Below are positions 57,881 through 64,000 of a stretch of DNA of 64,000 bases, one piece after another. Both the position numbers and the translations under genes were made by a program. This stretch comes from Acidimicrobiales bacterium (GTDB taxonomy: Bacteria > Actinomycetota > Acidimicrobiia > Acidimicrobiales > Iamiaceae): NCBI GenBank assembly GCA_030448105.1, contig JAUJNP010000001.1, forward strand, positions 214,982 through 278,981, given 5' to 3'. How positions within the stretch are numbered: position 1 is the first letter of the stretch; every line of letters starts with the position of its first letter. The notes under the pieces were generated by a model. That model was not told the origin of the DNA. It did not search any database and worked only from the letters and a program-made list of their open reading frames with translations.

Positions 57881-59317
57881 GTGGTCCGCGAGGCGGCCGA
57901 CGGCGAGGGCCGGTTCAGGGCGGTCGGTGGGCCCTTCTCCTCCTACTCACGAGCCGTCGAGGTCGAGGGCGACGGCGATGGTCGCAGCCGGGTGACGGAG
58001 ACCACCCGGTTCCGCCTGGCCATACCCGTGTGGGGGCTGCTGTTCGTGTGGCCCTACAAGCGGGAGCTGCGCCGCCTGGAGGGCAGGGACCGCAGCCGCC
58101 ATCCCTTCTGGGCGCCGCCGGACCACGTGGACGCCCGGGCGGCGAGCGTGCTCGGCCTCCTGTGCACGGTGTCGGTCGTCGCCGGCTACCTCGGCACCCT
58201 CATCACCCAGACCATCACCTTCGCGGCCGACGAGTTCAACAGCTCCGACACCGCCCAGAGCACCACCCTGGCCGCCGTCCGGGTGGGGGTGCTGCTGTCG
58301 CTGGTGCTGGTGGCCACCGCCGACCGGCGGGGCCGCCGGCGGCTGCTGCTGGCCTCGGCCGTGGGCGGCTGCCTGGTGGCGGCCACCGGGGCGTTCGCCC
58401 CGAACCTGTGGGTGCTCGGCCTCACCCAGACCTTCTCCCGTGGGCTCTCCACCACCCTCGTGCTGCTCGTCACCATCGTCGCCGCCGAGGAGATGCCGGC
58501 CGGCTCCCGCGCCTACGCCATCAGCGTGATGACCATGACCGGTGCGCTCGGTGCGGGCATGGCCCTGTGGGCGCTCCCCCTGGCCGACCTCGACGAGCGG
58601 GGCTGGCGGATCCTCTACCTGATCCCCCTGCTCGGGCTCCCGCTGATCGTCTACGTGAGCCGACGCCTGCCCGAGAGCCTGCGCTTCGTGCGGCCCCACC
58701 CCGACACGCCGGTGGTGACCGGCCACGGTCGCCGCCTGTGGGTGCTGGGCGCCGCCTTCTTCTTGATCTCGGCGTTCGGGGCGCCGGCCACCCAGCTCCT
58801 CAACGAGTTCCTCCGCGACGAACGGGGCTTCTCCGCCGCCCGCATCTCCCTGTTCACGGTGCTGACGAGCACGCCGGCCGCCATCGGGCTGGTGGTCGGC
58901 GGACGGATCTCCGACGTGCGGGGCCGGCGGGCGGTGGTGCTGTTGGGGGTGGTGGGTGGAGCCGTACTCACCGTGTTCGCCTTCAGCTCCGTGGGGTGGC
59001 CGATGTGGGTGTGGAACCTGGCCGGCACGATCCTGGCCGCTGCTTCCAGCCCGGCGCTCGGCATGTACGGCCCCGAGCTCTTCCCGACCGGCTCCCGAGG
59101 CCGGGCCAACGGCATCATCCAGGTGGTGTCGGTGGCGGGCAGCGCCGTCGGCCTGGTAGCCGCCGGGGTGATCTCGGACCGCACCGGTACCCTCACCCGG
59201 GCCATGCAGGTGCTGCTCGTGGGTCCGCTGGTGGTGGGCGCGCTGGTGGTGTTCCTCTTCCCCGAGACCGCCCGCCGAGAGCTGGAGGACCTGAACCCCG
59301 AGGATCGTCTCCCGTGA
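57881..59317 (+). CDS. Major facilitator superfamily transporter
   Basis: 478 residues with twelve predicted helices. VATADRRGRRRLLLASAVGG and DVRGRRAVVLLGVVGG are the MFS loop 2-3 motifs of both halves; PESLRF and PETARRELEDL follow the central and last helices. Upstream, another frame from an ATG at 57771 reads LPAAPGVQDPVATVVNQLVL and then meets this frame at about 57868. One extra C in the CCCCC run there would fuse them into a protein with an N-terminal soluble domain of about 110 residues (GPFSSYSRAVEVEGDG lies in it). So the real start may be 57771. Substrate unknown. Confidence 0.85.
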   Translation: MVREAADGEGRFRAVGGPFSSYSRAVEVEGDGDGRSRVTETTRFRLAIPVWGLLFVWPYKRELRRLEGRDRSRHPFWAPPDHVDARAASVLGLLCTVSVVAGYLGTLITQTITFAADEFNSSDTAQSTTLAAVRVGVLLSLVLVATADRRGRRRLLLASAVGGCLVAATGAFAPNLWVLGLTQTFSRGLSTTLVLLVTIVAAEEMPAGSRAYAISVMTMTGALGAGMALWALPLADLDERGWRILYLIPLLGLPLIVYVSRRLPESLRFVRPHPDTPVVTGHGRRLWVLGAAFFLISAFGAPATQLLNEFLRDERGFSAARISLFTVLTSTPAAIGLVVGGRISDVRGRRAVVLLGVVGGAVLTVFAFSSVGWPMWVWNLAGTILAAASSPALGMYGPELFPTGSRGRANGIIQVVSVAGSAVGLVAAGVISDRTGTLTRAMQVLLVGPLVVGALVVFLFPETARRELEDLNPEDRLP

Positions 59318-60207
59318 CGACCCCGTCGCGGCCGATCCCCAGGGAGGAGGCGGCGGCCCGTGCAAGCGTGGCCGTGGCCGTGGCCGTGTCGGTCTGCTTC
59401 ACCTTGGCCGGGTGCAGCGTGTCGCGCCCGGTGCTGCGCCCGGCCGACCGGGTGCCGACCACCACGACCACCATCACCACGGCCCCGACTTCCATCACGA
59501 CCACGGCGAGCACCACTACGACGGCGCCCGCGGGCCGACCCACGGCCAGCACGGCCACGACGGGCGCAGCCCCCACCACCGGGGCGCCGAGCTCCGATGA
59601 TGCTCCTTCGTTCGTGGCCACCGCGCGCGACGGCCGGGCGGCGGTGGCCGTCTACGAGCAGCCGGGCGACACCGAAGCGGACCGCACCGTGGCCAACCCG
59701 GGGGACTATGGGCAGGCTCAGGTGTTCCTCGTGCTCGATCGCGAGCCGGGCTGGCTCCGGGTGGCCCTGCCGGTGCGCCCCAACGGCAGCACCGGATGGC
59801 TCCGCGAGGCCGACGTGACCGTCACCCAGCACCGCTACCGCATCGTGGTGTCGCTCAGCCGGCACCGCTTCGAGGTCTTCGACGCTGGCCGGCGCATCCT
59901 CGACGCCCCCGCCGGCATCGGCACCAGCGACACGCCCACCCCGGGGGGCACCTACTACACGTGGGTGCTCATCGACCCGTCCAACAGCGGCTACGGCGCC
60001 TACGCCTACGGGCTCTCGGGGTTCTCCGACGCCCTCGACACCTTCGCGGGCGGCGACGGTCGGTTGGGCATCCACGGCACCACCGACGAGACCTCGGTGG
60101 GGCGGGACGTGAGCCACGGTTGCATCCGGGTGACCGACGCCGTCATCACCCGTCTGGTGCACGACGTCGGCCTCCCCCTCGGCGTCCCCGTGACGGTCAC
60201 GCGCTGA
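59314..60207 (+). CDS. L,D-transpeptidase (YkuD) lipoprotein
   Basis: 297 residues. Lipobox FTLAGCSVS, a Thr-rich linker (about 50-105), an SH3-like segment, then a YkuD domain with GIHGTTDETSVGRDVSHGCIRV holding the catalytic His and Cys. It cross-links peptidoglycan 3-3 or attaches proteins. It starts on the MFS gene stop (GTGA), so they share a transcript. Confidence 0.92.
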   Translation: MTTPSRPIPREEAAARASVAVAVAVSVCFTLAGCSVSRPVLRPADRVPTTTTTITTAPTSITTTASTTTTAPAGRPTASTATTGAAPTTGAPSSDDAPSFVATARDGRAAVAVYEQPGDTEADRTVANPGDYGQAQVFLVLDREPGWLRVALPVRPNGSTGWLREADVTVTQHRYRIVVSLSRHRFEVFDAGRRILDAPAGIGTSDTPTPGGTYYTWVLIDPSNSGYGAYAYGLSGFSDALDTFAGGDGRLGIHGTTDETSVGRDVSHGCIRVTDAVITRLVHDVGLPLGVPVTVTR

Positions 60208-60225
60208 TTGGCTCCTCCCCCGCTT

Positions 60226-60240
60226 CGCTCCTCCGGAGCG
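60226..60240. terminator. Hairpin after L,D-transpeptidase gene
   Basis: CGCTCC-tcc-GGAGCG, a 6-bp stem between convergent genes, followed by a C/G-rich stretch. Confidence 0.45.
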
Positions 60241-60251
60241 GCTTCGCCGCG

Positions 60252-60836
60252 TCAGGTGCCCAGTCTCGCCAGCCACTCGGCGACCGCCTCGACCACCTGG
60301 GTCTCGCCGGCGACGCCACGCCGGTCCTTCACGTCGTGGCCGGCGCCGTCGATCCAGACGTGGGTGACCGGCCCGGCGATGGCGGCGGTTCGGGCCTCGA
60401 GGTCGGCGGGGGCGGCGAAGGGGTCCTTGGTGCCGCTCACGAACAGGCACGGCACGTCCAGCGCGGGGAAGTGCTCGACGCGGAGGCGGTCGGGCTTCCC
60501 CGGCGGGTGCAGGGGATAGCTGAGGAGCACCAGCCCGGCGGCGGGCAGGCCCTCGGCCACGGACATGGAGCAGATCCGCCCCCCCATCGACCGCCCGCCG
60601 AGCACCAGCGAGCCCGGCACCACCCCGGCCCGGCGCACCAGGGCGGCCGCCTCCTCCACGACGCACGCCAGCAGCTTGGGCGCCCGGTCGGGAGCCCGGC
60701 GGCCCTCCCGCCGGTACGGGAAGTCGATGCGGGCGGTGGGCAACGGCGGCGCTACCGCCGCCTCGATGCGCACCAGGGTGCGATGGTGGCGATCGCCCCC
60801 TGCCCCCGGCGCCAGCAGCAGCGCCCCCGGCTCCAC
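60252..60836 (-). CDS. Alpha/beta hydrolase (KANL3/Tex30-like)
   Basis: 194 residues. LLLAPGAGGDRHHRTL is the oxyanion region, GGRSMGGRIC the nucleophile elbow, Asp in SGTKDPF, and His in GAGHDVKDR. This small single-domain type has no established substrate. The GTG at 60836 was chosen. Confidence 0.85.
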   Translation of the reverse strand: MEPGALLLAPGAGGDRHHRTLVRIEAAVAPPLPTARIDFPYRREGRRAPDRAPKLLACVVEEAAALVRRAGVVPGSLVLGGRSMGGRICSMSVAEGLPAAGLVLLSYPLHPPGKPDRLRVEHFPALDVPCLFVSGTKDPFAAPADLEARTAAIAGPVTHVWIDGAGHDVKDRRGVAGETQVVEAVAEWLARLGT

Positions 60837-60894
60837 TACGACGCCACTAGGAGCCGAGCCGATAGGCGAGGCGACCAGTCAGCACGGCGCCTGA

Positions 60895-60911
60895 GTGCGG
60901 CGCAGCCGCAC
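60895..60911 (-). terminator. Hairpin downstream of the J-domain gene
   Basis: GTGCGGC-gca-GCCGCAC is a 7-bp perfect stem in the 122-bp gap between the J-domain gene and the hydrolase gene; no T-tract. Confidence 0.4.
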
Positions 60912-60958
60912 AGCTTGCCTCGACGACGGCCCGACTCTCCGCGCACCTCCTAGGCCCA

Positions 60959-61663
60959 CTACGACGCCAGCAGGATGCGTCGGGCCTCGGTGAGCTCGGC
61001 GATGCGCTGGGCGGCGCCCTCTGTGTCGGCCCCGTGGTCCGGGTGGGCCCGGCGCAGGAGGTCCCGGAAGGCGCGCTGCACCTCGGAGCGCACCGGGTCA
61101 TCGGCGTCGAGCCCCAGCACGGTGAGGGCCCACTCCACCGGGTCGCCCACACCGGCGTGAACCCAGCTGCCCCGCCCGGACCGGCCGGTGAGGTACTCCA
61201 CCAACGCCTCGTCGACCGGACCCCGCCAGTGCAGGGCCTTGCGCAGGAGGTGCATGACCGCGGCGCGGGGGCCAGGGAGCAGCTGCCCGGCGGCGTACAG
61301 GGCCGCCAGCACCTGGGGCGCAGCGATGGTGTCGCCCAGCTCGGCCAGCTCGAAGCGCACCTGCTCGCCGTCGCCCACGAGGCGGTGCACCCGGCGGTTG
61401 AGGCCGACGTGGTCGGTCTGGAAGCGGTGGCGGAGGCGGGGCTGGGGGATGCGCATCCCCTGCTCGAGCTGGTGGGTGAGGCGTTCGAGGTCGGGGTGCA
61501 GGTCGGGGTCGACCCGGTCGACGAAGCCGGCCACCACCCCGCCGAGCAGCAGGCCGCCGAAGCCCGGGGCGGGCGACACCGGAAGGTCACGGCGCCCCAG
61601 GGCGAGACGGCGGGTCGGCGCGATCGGCCGAGACTGGAACACCTCGAACTCGGCCAGGAGCAT
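60959..61663 (-). CDS. C-terminal J-domain protein
   Basis: 234 residues. The last 60 (LGLDADDPVRSEVQRAFRDL, then RRAHPDHGAD) form a J domain with the HPD motif that recruits Hsp70. The first 170 residues are unassigned (VGLNRRVHRLVGDGEQVRFE). It is not canonical DnaJ. ATG at 61663, 6 nt after TAGTTT, directly after an intergenic repeat copy. Confidence 0.78.
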   Translation of the reverse strand: MLLAEFEVFQSRPIAPTRRLALGRRDLPVSPAPGFGGLLLGGVVAGFVDRVDPDLHPDLERLTHQLEQGMRIPQPRLRHRFQTDHVGLNRRVHRLVGDGEQVRFELAELGDTIAAPQVLAALYAAGQLLPGPRAAVMHLLRKALHWRGPVDEALVEYLTGRSGRGSWVHAGVGDPVEWALTVLGLDADDPVRSEVQRAFRDLLRRAHPDHGADTEGAAQRIAELTEARRILLAS

Positions 61664-61669
61664 CGGATC

Positions 61670-61675
61670 AAACTA
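61670..61675 (-). promoter_or_regulatory. Leaderless-type -10 box (J-domain protein)
   Basis: TAGTTT on the minus strand lies 6 nt before the ATG at 61663 and shares its first bases with the end of repeat copy C. Confidence 0.6.
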
Positions 61676-61730
61676 CCGGGCGGCGCCAGGGGCGCCGCCG
61701 CTCAGGGCCGGGGGTGGGGTCGGCGGACGT
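61673..61730 (-). repeat. Intergenic promoter-linked palindromic repeat, copy C
   Basis: 58 bp, from ACGTCCGCCGACCCC (start 61730, minus strand) to GCCCGGTAG (61673), with core GGCGCC-cct-GGCGCC. Flanked by CCGGTAGC, resembling the end of another unit. Related to 22210-22326 and 62671-62757. Confidence 0.85.
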
Positions 61731-61738
61731 GCTACCGG

Positions 61739-62659
61739 TCAGACGTACTGGCGCAGCAGGGCCCGCAGCTCGCCGGCGGCCGCCTTCACCTCGTCGTCGT
61801 CGCTGTCGGTGCCCTCCAGCTGGTCGTGCAAGGACCCCGATTGGGTGACGATCTGGTCCCAGACGCCGGGCGCGAAGCCGTAGGGCACCCCCAGGTCCTT
61901 CACCCTCCCGGCGGCGTCGGCCAGGCTCAGCACCGCGTCGTGGTCGTCAGCGGCGTGCATCAGCCGGTCGGCGGCGATGAACAGCTCGGACATGACCTCC
62001 TGGGCGACGAGGCCGTCCTCGGGGTCCCCGTCGCCGTCAGCACCCTCGACGTCGTCGTCGTCGCCGGCGGCGGCCACCTCGCCAGCGTCGAGGGAGAAGT
62101 TGAAGTCCACCTGGTCGAGCACCGACTCTGCCCGCTCCTCGTCCTCGGCGTGGACGACCAGGTCGTCGTCCTCGTCGAAGCCAAAGGCCACGCCCGCCTC
62201 GGTCAGCGAGTCGGCCAGCGCGGTGCGCTTCTCGTCGGGCCAGTCGTCCAGCTCGTAGGCCACCTGATCCTTGTCGGGGTCGAGGGTCGGCAGGGTGGAC
62301 GTCTCGACCTGCTCGACGAGGATGTCGACCGCCTCCTCGTCGTCGGCCCGCACCACCAGGCTGGTGGCCTCCCAGACGTGGAGGATCCCCTGCCCGGTGA
62401 GGAGCTGGTCGAGCAGCACCCGCGAGGCGTTGTCCCACTCGTCGAACTCATAGGCGATCTGGTCGCCCCCGGGCTCGTCGGAGACCTCGTCGCCGTCGAG
62501 ATCGGCGGCGTCGCGGTCGTCGGCCTCAGCGGCCTCCTCGGCGATGGCCGACTCCATCTCGTCGGGGTCCGACGACACCAGCTCGGCCCCGCATTCGGCG
62601 CACGTGGCCACCGAGGGCACGTATTCGGCGTCACACTCGGGGCACACCTTGACCGTCAC
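61739..62659 (-). CDS. Zinc-ribbon protein with duplicated acidic domain
   Basis: 306 residues. The N-terminal CPECDAEY...CAECGAEL is a four-Cys zinc ribbon. Two related stretches follow, IAYEFDEWDNASRVLLDQLL and VAYELDDWPDEKRTALADSL, each leading to LVVRADDEE or LVVHAEDEE; they resemble DUF2007-type signal-transducing folds. The rest is very acidic. Function unknown. GTG at 62659, 7 nt after TAAGTT. Confidence 0.78.
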   Translation of the reverse strand: MTVKVCPECDAEYVPSVATCAECGAELVSSDPDEMESAIAEEAAEADDRDAADLDGDEVSDEPGGDQIAYEFDEWDNASRVLLDQLLTGQGILHVWEATSLVVRADDEEAVDILVEQVETSTLPTLDPDKDQVAYELDDWPDEKRTALADSLTEAGVAFGFDEDDDLVVHAEDEERAESVLDQVDFNFSLDAGEVAAAGDDDDVEGADGDGDPEDGLVAQEVMSELFIAADRLMHAADDHDAVLSLADAAGRVKDLGVPYGFAPGVWDQIVTQSGSLHDQLEGTDSDDDEVKAAAGELRALLRQYV

Positions 62660-62666
62660 GGCCCGC

Positions 62667-62672
62667 AACTTA
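62667..62672 (-). promoter_or_regulatory. Leaderless-type -10 box (zinc-ribbon protein)
   Basis: TAAGTT on the minus strand lies 7 nt before the GTG at 62659 and starts within repeat copy D. Confidence 0.6.
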
Positions 62673-62757
62673 CCGGCCGGCGCCGAAGGCGCCGTCGCTC
62701 AGGGCGGGGGGTGGGGTCGGCGGACGTCTACCGGCCGGCGCCAAAGGCGCCGTCCGC
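62671..62757 (-). repeat. Intergenic promoter-linked palindromic repeat, copy D plus partial copy
   Basis: A full unit at 62671-62727 (57 bp, core GGCGCC-ttc-GGCGCC) is preceded on the minus strand by a partial unit at 62728-62757 with core GGCGCC-ttt-GGCGCC and end CCGGTAG. It fills the gap between the mutase and zinc-ribbon genes. Confidence 0.85.
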
Positions 62758-62777
62758 ACGCGATCGCTGCCGATCGG

Positions 62778-64000
62778 TCAGAGCTGCGGGGTCTCCACGT
62801 GGCGGCCGAACACCGACGCCAGGGTGTCGATGTTCTCGCGTTCGGTTGCGTAGGTGCGCACGGTGTCGATCAGGGTGGGCAGGAGGTTGACCTCGGGATC
62901 AGCGGCCTCGGTCCGGAGCCGGTCCAGGGCGGCCTCGACGGCGACGCCGTCCCGGTCGGCCTTGACCGCCTGGAGCCGCTTCACCTGCGCCTGCTCCTGC
63001 TCGTCGGTGATGCGCAGGGTGTCGATGGGGTCGTCGTCGTTGCCCTCGGTGTAGCGGTTGACGCCCACCACCACCCGCCGGCCGTCCTCCAGGCGACGCT
63101 CGAGCTCGTAGGCGGCATCGGCGATCTCGGCCTGGAACCAGCCGTCGTCGAGGGCGGCATGGACGCCTTCGAGCATGGACCCACCCCCCAGCTCGTCGAG
63201 GTGGGCGAAGATCTCCTCGGCCTGGCGCTCCAGCTCATCGGTGAGGGACTCGACGAACCAGGACCCGCCGAGGGGATCGGCCACCGCGGGCACACCGGTC
63301 TCGTGGGCGATCACCTGCTGGGTGCGCAGGGCGATGCGGGCCGCTCGCTCGGTGGGGAGGGCGAGGGCCTCGTCCATGGAGTTCGTGTGCAGGCTCTGGG
63401 TGCCGCCGAGCACGCCGGCCAGGGCCTCTATGGCGGTACGGGCGATGTTCAGCTCCGGCTGTTGCGCGGTGAGGGACACGCCCGCGGTCTGGGTGTGGAA
63501 CCGCATGCGGGTCGACCGCTCGTCGGTGGCGCCGTAGCGGTCCCGCAGCCAGCGGGCCCAGATGCGGCGGGCGGCCCGGTACTTGGCGATCTCCTCGAAG
63601 AAGTCGATGTGGGCGTTGAAGAAGAAGCTGAGCCGGGGGGCGAAGGCGTCGACGGCCAGGCCGGCCTGGGCCGCCAGCTCCACGTACGCGAAGCCGTTGG
63701 CCACGGTGAAGGCCAGCTCCTGCGCGGCGGTGGAGCCCGCCTCCCGGATGTGGTAGCCGGAGATGGACACGGGGTGCCACCGGGGCAGCTCCGCCGCCGC
63801 GAACTGGATCGTGTCGCGCACCAGGCGCATCGAGGGCCGGGGCGGGAAGATGAACTCCTTCTGCGCCTGGTACTCCTTGAGGATGTCATTCTGGAGGGTG
63901 CCGCCGAGGCGGGCCCGTTCCACGCCGGCGGCCTCCGCGGTGGCCACGTACATGGCGAGGACCAGGGACGCCGGTGAGTTGATGGTCATCGACGTGGTGA
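62778..64000 (-). CDS. Acyl-CoA mutase large subunit (methylmalonyl-CoA mutase type, partial)
   Basis: The last 407 codons are in the window; the N-terminus lies beyond it. [19 protein letters not shown] and [20 protein letters not shown] match the catalytic barrel of B12-dependent mutases. The protein ends at GRHVETPQL without a B12-binding domain, so the cobalamin domain must be on a separate subunit, as in IcmA/archaeal-type mutases. Whether it acts on methylmalonyl-CoA or isobutyryl-CoA cannot be told. MeaB at 55011 is its likely chaperone. Confidence 0.92.
   Translation of the reverse strand, partial: TTSMTINSPASLVLAMYVATAEAAGVERARLGGTLQNDILKEYQAQKEFIFPPRPSMRLVRDTIQFAAAELPRWHPVSISGYHIREAGSTAAQELAFTVANGFAYVELAAQAGLAVDAFAPRLSFFFNAHIDFFEEIAKYRAARRIWARWLRDRYGATDERSTRMRFHTQTAGVSLTAQQPELNIARTAIEALAGVLGGTQSLHTNSMDEALALPTERAARIALRTQQVIAHETGVPAVADPLGGSWFVESLTDELERQAEEIFAHLDELGGGSMLEGVHAALDDGWFQAEIADAAYELERRLEDGRRVVVGVNRYTEGNDDDPIDTLRITDEQEQAQVKRLQAVKADRDGVAVEAALDRLRTEAADPEVNLLPTLIDTVRTYATERENIDTLASVFGRHVETPQL

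Overview
The window is about 73-75% GC. Genes are tightly packed, many start with GTG, and many overlap the previous stop codon as GTGA. It carries a PASTA-domain PknB-type kinase, a PknH-like receptor kinase, an Eis-type acetyltransferase, a MurA with Asp at the usual Cys position, and the gene order ilvB - gatB - gatA/gatC - ligA - mnmA - iscS, which I recall from mycobacteria. All of this points to a high-GC actinobacterium (Actinomycetota). A deep-branching class such as Acidimicrobiia is possible but is only a guess. I see no plasmid, phage or CRISPR signature and no rRNA or tRNA gene.

Layout. 1-1.6 kb: the 5' part of ilvB behind a leader-peptide attenuator. 1.6-5.8 kb: a sortase-type surface protein, then a DUF4012 protein, a pseudokinase and an FHA protein. 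5.8-7.4 kb: ArsR regulator and SRPBCC protein, divergent from clpP across a two-operator promoter. 7.4-10.1 kb: a MacB-like ABC exporter and a lipoprotein. 10.2-12.9 kb: ilvD and a lipoprotein. 13-17.9 kb: two ABC-2 exporters and a MATE pump. 17.9-22.2 kb: Eis-like acetyltransferase, receptor kinase and gatB. 22.3-26.2 kb: SDR, lipase-like hydrolase and a broken sulfatase. 26.3-30.4 kb: gatC-gatA followed by an Asp-rich repeat peptide, a JmjC/cupin oxygenase and a sucrase/ferredoxin-like protein. 30.5-37 kb: PknH-like kinase, esterase, ferredoxin, TetR, SCP2 protein and PASTA kinase. 37-40 kb: a lower-GC insert and ligA. 40-44.5 kb: DUF4388 protein, membrane protein, mnmA and cysteine desulfurase. 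44.7-54.1 kb: methyltransferase, galT, SRPBCC, rhomboid, and the storage-glucan genes treS, malQ and glgP. 54.2-60.2 kb: enoyl-CoA hydratase, meaB, NifU, murA, MFS transporter and L,D-transpeptidase. 60.2-64 kb: hydrolase, J-domain protein, zinc-ribbon protein and the large subunit of an acyl-CoA mutase (partial).

How the genes work together. ilvB and ilvD are branched-chain amino acid synthesis. gatC, gatA and gatB make the tRNA amidotransferase. mnmA and the cysteine desulfurase make 2-thiouridine in tRNA. treS, malQ and glgP interconvert maltose, trehalose and glycogen. The mutase and MeaB belong to acyl-CoA (propionate-type) metabolism. Three Ser/Thr kinases, a pseudokinase and an FHA protein form a dense phospho-signalling set.

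Most notable signals: (i) a 57-59 bp palindromic repeat in three intergenic gaps that always ends in the -10 box of the next gene; (ii) about sixteen genes with TAnnnT 6-8 nt before the start codon, i.e. leaderless transcripts; (iii) the Asp-rich peptide/JmjC/ferredoxin cluster behind gatCA; (iv) an ilvB attenuator whose leader peptide is itself leaderless; (v) a two-operator clpP promoter; (vi) an exact 54-bp in-frame tandem duplication in gatB. Single-base homopolymer frameshifts in murA and the MFS gene suggest some sequencing error in this assembly.
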